Below the pieces are notes generated by a model. It had not been told where the DNA came from. It worked only from the letters and a program-made list of their open reading frames with translations, and did no database searches. From Candidatus Gastranaerophilales bacterium (GTDB lineage: Bacteria; Cyanobacteriota; Vampirovibrionia; Gastranaerophilales; Gastranaerophilaceae): a stretch of 64,000 bases of DNA. Below, piece by piece: positions 1 to 8,813 of the stretch. Numbering within the stretch: the stretch's first letter is position 1; each line of letters begins with the position of its first letter. Location of the stretch: NCBI GenBank assembly GCA_944325625.1, contig CALVAP010000003.1:24784-88783 (forward strand), given 5' to 3'. The position numbers and the translations under genes are program-made.

Positions 1-821
1 TTATAATCGGAAGAAAGCCTGATACATATGCCTTTTTAAATTCGATTGATGAATGCCGGAGCAACAATGATATTGATAAAGAAACAATATACGATCTGGC
101 AATAGCCGTTGATGTTGCCGCAAAAGACCGAATGGTAGACATGCAGGAAGTATATTTTAAAGCAAAGAAAAGTATAAACATAGACCATCACATAACAAAC
201 AACGGATACGGTAATATAAATATCATAGATGCAAATGCCTCCTCATGCGCAGAAGTTATATACGGACTGGCAAAAGCTCTAAATTGGGAAATAAATCAAG
301 AAACAGCTGAACTCTTATATATAGGAATACTAACAGATACTGGCGGATTTAGGTTTGAAAATACAAGTCCAAAAGTTTTCAATTACGCAGCAGAACTCAG
401 CGAACAGGGTGCAAATCCAACAAAATTATACAGACTATGCTACGAATCCAAACCAAAAGCAATGGCGCTTTTAAACGCATATGCAATACAAAATGCAGTA
501 TTTAAAGAAAATGATAAAATAGCATATACAATAATTACAAAAGAAGATATGAAAAATTTTAACGCAAAAGGCGACTACACTGAAGGTATCTCTGAATCAT
601 TAAGACAAATAAATACAACAGAAGTTTCAATGCTGCTGAAAGAATCGGAAAATCAAACGACAAAAGTCAGTCTTAGAAGCAAAAACATAGATGTAGCAAA
701 AATTGCAGAAACCTTTGGGGGCGGAGGGCATCACTTTGCAGCAGGTTGCACTATTCAAAAACCGCCCAAAATAGCACTGGAAAAACTAATGGAAGAAATA
801 AAGAAGAGTCTTTATGAATAA
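1..821 (+). CDS. DHH/DHHA1 phosphoesterase, NrnA-like (5' end outside window)
   Basis: Bifunctional oligoribonuclease / 3'-phosphoadenosine 5'-phosphate phosphatase family, which degrades nanoRNAs and pAp in the cytoplasm. The frame is open from base 3 with no start, so the N-terminus lies outside the window; the ATG at 132 is only internal. The visible part carries the DHH motif (IDHH, near base 180), a central region, and the DHHA1 glycine motif FGGGGHHFAAGC near the C-terminus, which binds the substrate nucleotide. The metal-binding residues upstream are off the edge except for a VDVA segment. It overlaps the next gene by 8 bases, implying an operon. NrnA is the best fit; another DHH-DHHA1 exonuclease such as RecJ is unlikely given the short C-terminus. 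Confidence 0.85.
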   Translation, partial: IIGRKPDTYAFLNSIDECRSNNDIDKETIYDLAIAVDVAAKDRMVDMQEVYFKAKKSINIDHHITNNGYGNINIIDANASSCAEVIYGLAKALNWEINQETAELLYIGILTDTGGFRFENTSPKVFNYAAELSEQGANPTKLYRLCYESKPKAMALLNAYAIQNAVFKENDKIAYTIITKEDMKNFNAKGDYTEGISESLRQINTTEVSMLLKESENQTTKVSLRSKNIDVAKIAETFGGGGHHFAAGCTIQKPPKIALEKLMEEIKKSLYE

Positions 822-1677
822 AGAAACACTAAAAGTTTATATAACAACTTTAATAAGGAGAATAGTCGCTGACGATTTTCCAGGCATGGCGTCAGAAATG
901 GCATATATGTTTGTAATAGGGATTTTCCCGCTAATGCTTCTTTTAATGTCGGTCTATGCCTGGCTTGGGAAAAAAACAGTGCTATTTCAAATCTTAAACA
1001 CTCTAAGTACAATCGCTCCAAATGATGCAGTAAATTTGCTTAAAAAAGTGCTGAATGAAGTTATGATATTTGAACACGGCGGACTAATGGCAATAATCGG
1101 TTTTGCAATAGTTTTGGGCTTATCATCAAACATATTTGCAGTCATAACAAAGGGATTGAACAGGGCATATGGTCTGCAAGAAACACGTAGTTTTATTCAT
1201 ACAAGAATACTATCGGTAGTAATGCTTTTTATAAATACATTTTTACTCTTTATCTGTACAAACCTCATAGTCTTTGGAAAAGTAATACTGGAATTTATAT
1301 TGCACTATATAATTTTGCCACCGGAAATTATACATTGGTTTTTGGTAACCAGATGGCCCGTAGCATTTATTGCACTGTATTCACTAACTTTTTTAAATTA
1401 TTACTATCTTCCCTGCATAGCAAAACACAACAAATACAGACGAAAAAGCATACTGGCAGGAACAATGTTTTTCAGTGTATTTTGGTTACTTGGTTCATGG
1501 CTGTTTTCGGTTTATCTTGACAACTTAAATACATACAACAGAGTTTACGGAACAATCGGAGCAGTAGCAATACTTATGGTATGGCTATACTACACATCAA
1601 TAGTTCTTCTAATTGGCGGTGAAATGAACTCGCAAGTTTACAAAAAATTGCTAATCGAGCGCTCCAGCTCACATTAG
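814..1677 (+). CDS. YihY/BrkB-family inner membrane protein
   Basis: 287-residue polytopic membrane protein with about six hydrophobic segments. The N-terminal part (DDFPGMASEMAYMFVIGIFP) matches the start of the YihY/virulence factor BrkB family, and the C-terminus has the typical YGTIGAVAILMVWLYYTS segment followed by GGEMN. The biochemical role of the family is not settled; despite an old label it is not ribonuclease BN. Its ATG lies inside the end of the upstream DHH gene (8-base overlap), so the two are probably translationally coupled. Length is normal for the family. Confidence 0.85.
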   Translation: MNKETLKVYITTLIRRIVADDFPGMASEMAYMFVIGIFPLMLLLMSVYAWLGKKTVLFQILNTLSTIAPNDAVNLLKKVLNEVMIFEHGGLMAIIGFAIVLGLSSNIFAVITKGLNRAYGLQETRSFIHTRILSVVMLFINTFLLFICTNLIVFGKVILEFILHYIILPPEIIHWFLVTRWPVAFIALYSLTFLNYYYLPCIAKHNKYRRKSILAGTMFFSVFWLLGSWLFSVYLDNLNTYNRVYGTIGAVAILMVWLYYTSIVLLIGGEMNSQVYKKLLIERSSSH

Positions 1678-1710
1678 AATAAAAGAAGAGCATAAAATTT
1701 GTCTTTTCGC

Positions 1711-1738
1711 TTGCCAATAAAAAATTTTTTTGTATAAT
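1711..1738 (+). promoter_or_regulatory. Candidate sigma-70 promoter for the SNF2 helicase
   Basis: TTGCCA at 1711-1716 and TATAAT at 1733-1738 with a 16-base spacer, about 100 bases before the helicase ATG. The resulting leader would be around 95 bases. No strong hairpin was seen in it. Confidence 0.5.
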
Positions 1739-1838
1739 AAGATTGTTATAGCAGTTAAGTATAAACGCAGAGCTGTTGGAGCATGCTTAAATATTTAGAA
1801 TTGAACTGCTTAAGAGGGTATCTGTTAAACCGCAACAA

Positions 1839-4800
1839 ATGAGTGTATGTAGTTTTAATTACAAGTATATAAAAGAGAAGGCAACACCCGGAAGCTGGAG
1901 AAGAGGCTATGAGGCGTCCAAGACGGGTATAGTAACGGCTATAGAACAAAAACTTGCAGGGGTTGAAGCCAAAGTCAAAGGGAATTATAAAGACTCTTAT
2001 GACGTAAGCTTGAGTTTTTCAAAATCAGGTGTAAAAGCACAATGCAGTTGTCCTTTGAAAGAAGAATGGTGTAAGCACTCTATTGCTGTAGGGCTCAAAG
2101 TAATTGAGGAAGGAATATATGATAATTATCTTTTGAAAACTCACGGCATAGAACCTGACATGTCTGACGTTGATACCGACCTAAAAGAGGAACCGGATGG
2201 AGATTACATTTTTCATTTTAACCCGAAACGCAGGCAGAACTTTTTCTCACTACTTGTAATGGATAGAAATACAGGAAAAGTTATAAGGGATTTGGAAGCA
2301 GTTCTGAGAAAAATAATAGCAGAACAAAAAGAACATCCGGAAATACAGCTCAATAACTCACAAAAAATAGAAATAGCAATATTTCAACTACTTTTGAAGA
2401 AATCAAGACTAGATAAAAAAGCAGGCTGGTATGATGTACAGATTGCAAAGTTTGATGATTTCTTTCAAATTCTTTCAAAGGCAGATGAGGTAATAGACGG
2501 AAAAACGAAACATAGGTTAAAATTCATAAATGATCCTTGGGAGCTTGTATTGTCCGTAAACTTTTCGATGGTTGGGAACGTACTTCTTTCATTACACTGG
2601 AAAAGAAGTGACGGAAAAGATGTATTACCATTTGATGAAGTTAGATATTTTTCACGACAATTAAAATGGGGAAGATATAAAAACTTGATATTCCCAACCA
2701 ATATAGAAGTGGCAGCAATACCGCAAAATCTTACAAAATCAACATTTACAGATGTAAAAGATGCAGATGGCGCAAAGTTCCTATACGAAGAACTTCCTAA
2801 ACTAAGGAAGCTTATGCCGACCGAAGTATCAGAGATAATTGATAAACTAACTCTGGAACAAAGGCCGCCGCTTAATATAGTAACAATGGGACTTGATTAT
2901 GACGGTGCGCTAAAAGCCTCATTGGAATTCGAATACGACGGGACTCGTGTACCATATTCAAAAAATACGGAAAAAACACCATATGTAACAGTAAAAAAAC
3001 CTAAGGAAGATTTGCTATACTGGGTAAAAAGGAATACCAAACACGAACAAATGGCATATCAAATGCTTTTGGCTTGTAAGTTTGCACCAATGCAAACGAA
3101 TAACCTTGCCCTTGAAAAGGAAAACGCCGTAGATTTTTACAACTATTACATGTCACAAGCCGGAGAAGGGTGGAAATTTGAAGAAAAAGACGACATGTCA
3201 TTCTTTAAGCTTGCAAAAAACAAGTTCCAATTGTGCGCAAGAATAGACTTTTCACCAGATACAATAGACAGCTTTGAAGTTGAACTTTTTGGACTTTTAA
3301 ATGATGAAGAAATTCCATTCAGTGAAGTATATGACATAGTCGTAGAAGGTGATAAATACTATAGGGTGAAAAATGCAGGTTTTGTTGAAGTTCCTTCTCA
3401 AAATGTATACTCATTATTAAGAGCATTTAACACCTTTGATGTATACAAAAATGACGAAAACAAATACATCGTAAAAACGTTCAGAGCAGGTGTAATATCC
3501 GAAATGGAAAACTTGGGATTGACGCTTAAAATGTCAAGAAAGTTCTCTAAATTTTGGAAACAAATTTCAACCTTCTCAATAACAGATACCCCCGCTTTAC
3601 CGAAAGGAATAAATGCAGAATTGCGTGAATATCAGCTAAAAGGTTTTGGTTGGTTATGGTTCTTGTACCAATACGGGCTCAACGGAATACTTGCGGATGA
3701 TATGGGACTTGGAAAAACACTACAAGCTTTGGTTCTGCTAAAAAAAGCGAAAGAAAAGAACGGAAAACAACCCTCACTGGTAATATGTCCAACATCGGTT
3801 GTATTCAATTGGGAGAACGAAATAGAAAAATTTGCTCCTGACCTTTCTTGTTTAAAACTCACCGGTGTAGAGCGAAAAGAACTTTTCAAAGAAATTAAAA
3901 ATCACGACATAGTAATAACAAGTTACGCTCTTGTAAGAAGGGATATAGAGAAGCTTAAGAAAAAAGACTTCAGATACATAATCCTTGATGAATCTCAGAA
4001 CATAAAAAATGCTGACTCACAAACAGCTCAAATGGTAAAGCAATTAAAATGCCGTCATAAACTTGCACTTTCAGGCACACCGATAGAAAACAGACTTGAA
4101 GAATTATGGTCAATTTTTGACTTTTTAATGCCTGGATTTTTGTTTGATAAAAATGAATTTAACTACAGATACGTTACACCAATTATGGAAAGAGAAGATA
4201 AAACAACAGAAAAACGCTTAAAACAACAAATCTATCCATTCATACTACGCCGGATGAAACGTGATGTGGCAAAGGATTTACCTGACAAGATTGAAAACGT
4301 GGCATTCTGTGAAATGACCCCTGCCCAAAAAGATTTTTATTTGGAAGTTTTGGATTCTACCAAAGAGGAAATTTTCAAATCTATTGAAGAAGTAGGATTT
4401 GAGAAGTCAAAAATGTCGATTTTTTCAGCATTGTTAAGGCTCCGACAAATATGCTGCCACCCTCGTTTGTATGACAAAAACAATATGACAGGAGTAAATG
4501 AGTCAGGCAAATTTGAACAGCTCAAGGAAATGCTGAAAGAAATAATAAGTGAAGGTCACAGGGTATTGTTATTCAGCCAATTTGTAGATATGTTAGACAT
4601 AATAAAAGCTTGGCTTGAAAAAGAAGGAATAAAACACGAATACTTAACCGGAAAAACAAAGAATCGACAAGAAGCAGTTGAAAACTTTAATAACAATCCT
4701 ACAATACCTATATTTTTAATCAGCTTAAAAGCTGGAGGAACAGGGTTAAATCTAACCGGAGCGGATTATGTAATTCATTATGACCCTTGGTGGAATCCCG

Positions 4801-5015
4801 CAGTAGAAGACCAAGCAACAGACCGAGCGTATCGTATAGGACAAACCAAGAAAGTTTTTGTATACAGATTAATAACCAAAAACTCTGTGGAAGAGAAAAT
4901 TCAAAGATTGAAATCCAGAAAACGCGACCTGGTAGACAGTGTAATCTCCGTAGATAGAAACATTGGAAAGTCTTTAACGATGGACGACATCAAAGACATA
5001 TTATCCGTAGATTAA
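1839..5015 (+). CDS. SWIM zinc-finger / SNF2-family DEAD-like helicase
   Basis: 1058-residue Swi2/Snf2 ATPase, probably a nucleic-acid translocase (HepA/RapA-like superfamily). The N-terminus holds a SWIM zinc finger (CxC at residues 69/71, CxH at 78/80), a nucleic-acid or protein binding module common in bacterial SNF2 proteins. A poorly conserved middle follows. The ATPase core then shows Walker A DDMGLGKT near residue 620, motif II DESQ near 716 in place of DExH, motif III SGTPIENR, and the C-terminal lobe with GGTGLNL and DRAYRIGQ. An upstream in-frame stop at 1788 and no other ATG favour this start. The only purine-rich site (AAGAGGG at 1812) is about 20 bases away, so initiation is not obvious. 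It is monocistronic with its own promoter. Confidence 0.93.
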   Translation: MSVCSFNYKYIKEKATPGSWRRGYEASKTGIVTAIEQKLAGVEAKVKGNYKDSYDVSLSFSKSGVKAQCSCPLKEEWCKHSIAVGLKVIEEGIYDNYLLKTHGIEPDMSDVDTDLKEEPDGDYIFHFNPKRRQNFFSLLVMDRNTGKVIRDLEAVLRKIIAEQKEHPEIQLNNSQKIEIAIFQLLLKKSRLDKKAGWYDVQIAKFDDFFQILSKADEVIDGKTKHRLKFINDPWELVLSVNFSMVGNVLLSLHWKRSDGKDVLPFDEVRYFSRQLKWGRYKNLIFPTNIEVAAIPQNLTKSTFTDVKDADGAKFLYEELPKLRKLMPTEVSEIIDKLTLEQRPPLNIVTMGLDYDGALKASLEFEYDGTRVPYSKNTEKTPYVTVKKPKEDLLYWVKRNTKHEQMAYQMLLACKFAPMQTNNLALEKENAVDFYNYYMSQAGEGWKFEEKDDMSFFKLAKNKFQLCARIDFSPDTIDSFEVELFGLLNDEEIPFSEVYDIVVEGDKYYRVKNAGFVEVPSQNVYSLLRAFNTFDVYKNDENKYIVKTFRAGVISEMENLGLTLKMSRKFSKFWKQISTFSITDTPALPKGINAELREYQLKGFGWLWFLYQYGLNGILADDMGLGKTLQALVLLKKAKEKNGKQPSLVICPTSVVFNWENEIEKFAPDLSCLKLTGVERKELFKEIKNHDIVITSYALVRRDIEKLKKKDFRYIILDESQNIKNADSQTAQMVKQLKCRHKLALSGTPIENRLEELWSIFDFLMPGFLFDKNEFNYRYVTPIMEREDKTTEKRLKQQIYPFILRRMKRDVAKDLPDKIENVAFCEMTPAQKDFYLEVLDSTKEEIFKSIEEVGFEKSKMSIFSALLRLRQICCHPRLYDKNNMTGVNESGKFEQLKEMLKEIISEGHRVLLFSQFVDMLDIIKAWLEKEGIKHEYLTGKTKNRQEAVENFNNNPTIPIFLISLKAGGTGLNLTGADYVIHYDPWWNPAVEDQATDRAYRIGQTKKVFVYRLITKNSVEEKIQRLKSRKRDLVDSVISVDRNIGKSLTMDDIKDILSVD

Positions 5016-5023
5016 TATTAGGA

Positions 5024-5043
5024 TTGTAACAAAAAAGTTACAA
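5024..5043. promoter_or_regulatory. Inverted repeat TTGTAAC-N6-GTTACAA
   Basis: Perfect 7-base inverted repeat just after the helicase stop and before the promoter of the next operon. There is no following T run, so it is a poor terminator. It contains the nonamer TTGTAACAA that recurs in other intergenic regions here, so an operator is possible. Confidence 0.35.
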
Positions 5044-5064
5044 ATGCGAATAAAAGTCTAAAGT

Positions 5065-5092
5065 TTGACATTTAAGTTCCGATACTTATAAC
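5065..5092 (+). promoter_or_regulatory. Promoter of the helical-ends operon
   Basis: TTGACA at 5065-5070 and TATAAC at 5087-5092, 16-base spacer. An 8-base inverted repeat (CCGATACT at 5079-5086, AGTATCGG at 5112-5119) brackets the -10 region and overlaps the ribosome site AAGGAG (5108-5113), so a repressor or RNA fold could act here. Confidence 0.55.
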
Positions 5093-5122
5093 ACAAGTAA
5101 GTACGATAAGGAGTATCGGATT

Positions 5123-6166
5123 ATGGGAATGTCAGCATCACAAGCAAGATTTTTGGGACTAACGGCGAGAAAATCGAACGTTGAGTTTCAAGGACAGCAA
5201 GTAAACCAACAGCGTACATCCTTGGCAAACGAAAGTGCTGGTTTGTTTAACCAAATGCTGGCGTTACAAGTTCCGACTCCACCGTCAGCAACAGATTTTT
5301 ACAGCATGGCATATACATTCCCCGGAGAAGCATCAAACGAAGAATGCAGAATTCTAACTTGGGGAACAAGCTCAAATCCGACAATGGGAGCCTACAACGT
5401 AGAAATTAAAAAGACAATAAACGACGTAGGAGTAAAAACCCCAACAATGGCTGTGGGTACAACAATAACAAAATCAGATGAGGTTGACGCTGCAGGTAAC
5501 CCAATATACACAATGGGTATACCTGATAGCAGTGGAAATATCATTAACTATACGCTCACAAAAGCAGACAAAGACGTAAACGGAGTAAAACAAGAAGACG
5601 GCAAAGATACCTATATTCCGAGCTACAGCTACCAAAAAGGTGGCAGAACATACTTTGTATCAGAAGAGCTTCTTAACAAAATGTTTGGAGAAGAAAGCAA
5701 CTTATACGGAGTAACGGAAGAAAATGGTTCGCAAACCGCACACATAACAAAAGAAAATCAAGACGCAGCTACAGAGTCCTACTACAAAGGAGAAAAAACT
5801 GTAGAATATATAACCCTTGTAGGTGTAACAATGGAAACAGATGACACGGGAAGATTTACAGGAATGAAATACTCCCCGACAAATGACCCCAACAGCATGA
5901 AAGAAACCGAACTTACAATCGAAGAAATTCATGATGATGAGGGTTACGACAAGGCAATGCAAGAGTACAACTACAAAAAGATGATGTATGACAGAACGAT
6001 AGAAGATATTAATACAAGAACAGAAATCATCCAGCAACAAGATAAAACACTTGAATTGAACTTGAAACAACTGGATACAGAACAAGAAGCAATACAAACA
6101 GAAATGGAAGCAGTGCAACAAGTAATTCAGAAAAACGTAGAAAATACATTTAAGACATTTGCATAA
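5123..6166 (+). CDS. Unknown lineage protein, conserved helical ends and variable centre (paralogue 1)
   Basis: 347 residues, no signal peptide or membrane segment. Residues 1-60 (MGMSASQARFLGLTARK onward) are nearly identical to those of the protein at 6422, and the C-terminal ~75 residues form a predicted coiled coil that ends in a shared NxxxTFxTFA motif. The centre (about 65-265) is polar and differs between the two paralogues. I recognise this as a family I associate with gut Melainabacteria-type genomes, but its function is unknown to me. Conserved helical ends around a variable middle resemble flagellin-like filament subunits, which is only an architectural analogy. Ribosome site AAGGAG lies 9 bases before the ATG. 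It is the first gene of an apparent operon ending at 9204. Confidence 0.8.
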   Translation: MGMSASQARFLGLTARKSNVEFQGQQVNQQRTSLANESAGLFNQMLALQVPTPPSATDFYSMAYTFPGEASNEECRILTWGTSSNPTMGAYNVEIKKTINDVGVKTPTMAVGTTITKSDEVDAAGNPIYTMGIPDSSGNIINYTLTKADKDVNGVKQEDGKDTYIPSYSYQKGGRTYFVSEELLNKMFGEESNLYGVTEENGSQTAHITKENQDAATESYYKGEKTVEYITLVGVTMETDDTGRFTGMKYSPTNDPNSMKETELTIEEIHDDEGYDKAMQEYNYKKMMYDRTIEDINTRTEIIQQQDKTLELNLKQLDTEQEAIQTEMEAVQQVIQKNVENTFKTFA

Positions 6167-6205
6167 TAGAAATAAAAACGATAGATAAAATTAAAGAAAA
6201 GAAAA

Positions 6206-6290
6206 AGCTTCGTTGACATACGAGGAAAAATCCTTAAAAAGATACCGTGAAGGTTAAGATAGGGTGCAACTCCAATGTCGACGAAGTTTT
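6206..6290 (+). ncRNA. Candidate structured RNA element between the paralogues
   Basis: A 12-base stem (CTTCGTTGACAT at 6208-6219, ATGTCGACGAAG at 6275-6286, one G-U pair) encloses about 55 bases. It is extended by an A run before and a T run after. Inside are a small hairpin AGGA-AAAA-TCCT and the single-stranded-looking string GGGTGCAACTCC. The trailing T run makes it terminator-like, but the large structured loop is more like a riboswitch or cis-regulatory RNA. It matches no riboswitch class that I can name with confidence. Confidence 0.4.
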
Positions 6291-6421
6291 TAGTAACAAA
6301 AGAAAAAAATGTAACGAAACGTAAAGAAAGAAATACACCTTCTAAAGTTTCAAGCGAATTATGCCGAATATACCCATATACAAGTAAGAGTAAAATCGGA
6401 ACGACATGGAGATAAAATATT

Positions 6422-7384
6422 ATGGGAATGGCAGCATCACAAGCGAGATTTCTCGGTCTTACTGCGCGTAAGACAAACGTAGAATATGAAGGACAACAGG
6501 TAAACCAACAACGTACAGCTTTGTCAAATGAAAGCGCAGGGTTGTTCAACCAAATGTTGAGCTTGCAAGTACCTGTTCCTCCCTCTGCGACAGATTACTA
6601 CAGCATGAGATATAGTTACGAACAAAACGGACAATCATATGAAATTATAAATTATTCCGCAAGTGCAACAACAGCAGGAGCATATGACGTAACTGTCAGA
6701 ACAGCTTATGACGTAGTAAACTACACAAATCTTATACTAAACGAAAATCCACAAACGCAAGTATCGCAAACTCTCTATTCAAAAACAGACAGTTCAACAG
6801 GTAACACCAGTTATTACATGCGCTTTGGCAGCAGCTCAACCGAATATGCATTAATAGGACCGAATATAAATACAGCACTTTCGGAAGCACAAGGGCTACC
6901 CGCGGACACGAAATATTACTCATACAGTAGAGACGGCGCTACATATTACATGACCGAAGCTGAAGTGTTAAATCATGCAACAGAAGAAGGCTACAGCGGT
7001 CAGATGAATGCATACAGGCAAGATAATTCAAAACAAGTACAAGACACAACATACAACGGGGTTAACCTTATTGCTGACTCAACAGGCAAGTTCAATTACA
7101 TAACACTTCCTGATGGAACACAATATGCGCTAAACTTAGACGAAGTAGCTGATGATGCCGGATATGACCAAGCAATGCAAGATTATAATTACCAAAAAAT
7201 GGTATATGATAAGACTATTTCTGACATCAACGCAAAAACGGAAGTAATTCAAGCACAAGACAGAACACTTGAACTCCGATTAAAACAACTTGATACAGAA
7301 CAAGAAGCACTTCAAACAGAAATGGATGCCGTAAAACAAGTAATTGAGAAAAACATAGAAAAAACATTCAATACATTTGCATAA
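6422..7384 (+). CDS. Unknown lineage protein, conserved helical ends and variable centre (paralogue 2)
   Basis: 320 residues, a clear paralogue of the protein at 5123. The first ~60 residues (MGMAASQARFLGLTARK, then GQQVNQQRT and PPSATDYYSM) and the last ~75 (LKQLDTEQEALQTEM to FNTFA) align almost without gaps. The middle, rich in Ser, Thr, Tyr and Asn, does not obviously align. It has no signal peptide and no cysteine-rich region. A purine-rich GGAG lies before the ATG. Its upstream region repeats elements seen before the first paralogue (CCGA at 6364, ACAAGTAAG at 6379, TCGG at 6396), which suggests common control. Function unknown. Confidence 0.8.
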   Translation: MGMAASQARFLGLTARKTNVEYEGQQVNQQRTALSNESAGLFNQMLSLQVPVPPSATDYYSMRYSYEQNGQSYEIINYSASATTAGAYDVTVRTAYDVVNYTNLILNENPQTQVSQTLYSKTDSSTGNTSYYMRFGSSSTEYALIGPNINTALSEAQGLPADTKYYSYSRDGATYYMTEAEVLNHATEEGYSGQMNAYRQDNSKQVQDTTYNGVNLIADSTGKFNYITLPDGTQYALNLDEVADDAGYDQAMQDYNYQKMVYDKTISDINAKTEVIQAQDRTLELRLKQLDTEQEALQTEMDAVKQVIEKNIEKTFNTFA

Positions 7385-7415
7385 AATGAAATAGGACATA
7401 AACGAGGGTTAAGAA

Positions 7416-8228
7416 ATGTCGTACAAAAATGATTCATACTTAGTAATATCAAACAAATTTTCAAAAGCTTCAAGTGACGCAAAGGCACATTTGTTTGAGA
7501 CATATGACAGATTAAGGGATTTAACAGTAAGCGGTTCATCCATGGATGGGGCAGGCTTCGGAACAGCCGGAAACTTTCTTTGGGAACTAGCAAGACTAAT
7601 AGCACCAAGCTCATTTATGACGGTAATGGGTGGAAACACATCAATGAATATACCCGGAACATCATACTGGACGCCCTCAAGTGGAGGAACAGTTACCTGG
7701 GATGGAGCAAACTCGGCATTTGGTCTCAGCAACTTGGGCAACTACCCCGGATTTCCGAGCGGTGCAGCACCGATACAATGGGGTTTTGGATCCTCAAGTG
7801 AAGTTATAACCGGTGGAGCAGCCTCTATGAGTTTAGCTAGCGATATTGCAGGAATGACAGGAATCAATGCCGCCGCATACGGTGTAGGAGCAGGGACAGG
7901 CTTTGGTTTTGGAAATAACTGGATATTACCTATAGCAGGGGTAATTTCGGGATGGGGCGGCATAATGCAAGCCGCTGCACCATATCTTGACGCATTTGGA
8001 CTACCCGCAACGGTTATAGGTAACTTAATGCAAGGAACATCTTCTTCTGCCTTAGCAGCATATCAAAGAGTAAGCGGCAACATAACCTCTAACGCGGATA
8101 CAATATTGAGTAACAAGGTTAAAAACATAGAAACCGTAGTCAAGATGCTTGATGCTCAAGGAGATGTTATAAAGAAAATGCTTAAAGAATCCATCGAAGG
8201 CGACAGTAAAACAATTCAAAACATGTAG
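7416..8228 (+). CDS. Unknown glycine-rich protein with hydrophobic core
   Basis: 270 residues. The N-terminus (about 1-40) and C-terminus (about 215-270) are charged and helical. The middle (about 45-210) is rich in Gly, Ser, Ala and Thr with hydrophobic stretches (for example NNWILPIAGVISGWGGIMQ). There is no classical signal peptide. It sits 31 bases after the second helical-ends paralogue, with GAGGG upstream of its ATG, so it is probably co-transcribed. Amphipathic ends around a glycine-rich hydrophobic core recall pore-forming or translocator-type secreted proteins. That is speculation; I recognise no family. Confidence 0.7.
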   Translation: MSYKNDSYLVISNKFSKASSDAKAHLFETYDRLRDLTVSGSSMDGAGFGTAGNFLWELARLIAPSSFMTVMGGNTSMNIPGTSYWTPSSGGTVTWDGANSAFGLSNLGNYPGFPSGAAPIQWGFGSSSEVITGGAASMSLASDIAGMTGINAAAYGVGAGTGFGFGNNWILPIAGVISGWGGIMQAAAPYLDAFGLPATVIGNLMQGTSSSALAAYQRVSGNITSNADTILSNKVKNIETVVKMLDAQGDVIKKMLKESIEGDSKTIQNM

Positions 8229-8232
8229 AAAA

Positions 8233-8421
8233 ATGAGAAAAAGAGCAGTAAAAAATCAAAATATATTTAAAATGAACAGCTTGTTAGCGAGTTCAATGCA
8301 AGAAAATATTGTAAATTTTTATTGCAATATATTTGGATTAAACCGCAACAGCATAAAGAAAAACGAATACAAGCCGATAATAAACATATACTGTGGAAAC
8401 ATCATAGTGTATAGTGGCTAA
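8233..8421 (+). CDS. Doubtful 62-residue open frame
   Basis: Starts 4 bases after the glycine-rich gene and has no convincing ribosome site. The product is basic and of mixed composition with two cysteines, and matches no family I know. It could be translated by coupling to the preceding stop. It could equally be an untranslated spacer, since the 110 bases that follow look like a promoter region. Confidence 0.25.
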   Translation: MRKRAVKNQNIFKMNSLLASSMQENIVNFYCNIFGLNRNSIKKNEYKPIINIYCGNIIVYSG

Positions 8422-8432
8422 GTAAAGGGATA

Positions 8433-8449
8433 TGTAAACATTCTTTACA
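8433..8449. promoter_or_regulatory. Inverted repeat TGTAAA-N5-TTTACA (candidate operator)
   Basis: Perfect 6-base arms about 85 bases upstream of the 90-residue gene. A possible -10 (TATAAA, about 8492) lies between it and the gene. The symmetry and spacing suit a dimeric repressor site; no regulator is assigned. Confidence 0.3.
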
Positions 8450-8532
8450 ATTAGCCAGAAAATGGGCAATTAGTAAAGACAGACTGTTTTTATAAATATG
8501 AAGTCTATCTTTATTGGAAAGTAAGGGTAAAG

Positions 8533-8805
8533 ATGATACAACAGGCAGTAACGTTGCAAACAAGGAGACTAATAAACTTCTTAAACTTTGCCAGAAGTTT
8601 TTTAAGAAGGCATAACTTGGGAGCAGAAATACAAAAGTCTATATCATCGGTATTCAAAGACATCTTCACAGTAAAGAAAAAGCTTAAAATGGCTCAATAT
8701 CGTGTTAGCTACCAACAATTTAAACTAAGACAAATGGAACAATTGATAGCTGAAAATAATGAGCACGTATTTCTGAAAGGAAATAAGATTAACGAGCTTA
8801 GATAG
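8533..8805 (+). CDS. Unknown small basic helical protein
   Basis: 90 residues, strongly basic and predicted helical throughout. It runs from MIQQAVTLQTRRL to a polar tail rich in Glu, Asn and Lys. Ribosome site AAGGGTAAAG lies directly upstream. It is separated by 8 bases from the 107-residue helical-ends protein, so the two are very likely co-expressed and may interact. No transmembrane segment or known motif. Not recognised. Confidence 0.65.
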   Translation: MIQQAVTLQTRRLINFLNFARSFLRRHNLGAEIQKSISSVFKDIFTVKKKLKMAQYRVSYQQFKLRQMEQLIAENNEHVFLKGNKINELR

Positions 8806-8813
8806 GTGGAAAG

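Noticed and set aside
5702..6121. 139-residue minus-strand frame inside the first helical-ends gene
   Set aside because: Antisense shadow of a well-supported gene; Cys/Phe-rich and low-quality composition, with no ribosome site.
6127..6549. 140-residue minus-strand frame across the gap between the two paralogues
   Set aside because: Composition is that of a shadow frame, and it would overlap the structured RNA and the start of the second paralogue.
8233..8421. 62-residue frame as a firm gene
   Set aside because: No ribosome site and no recognisable features; kept only as low-confidence.
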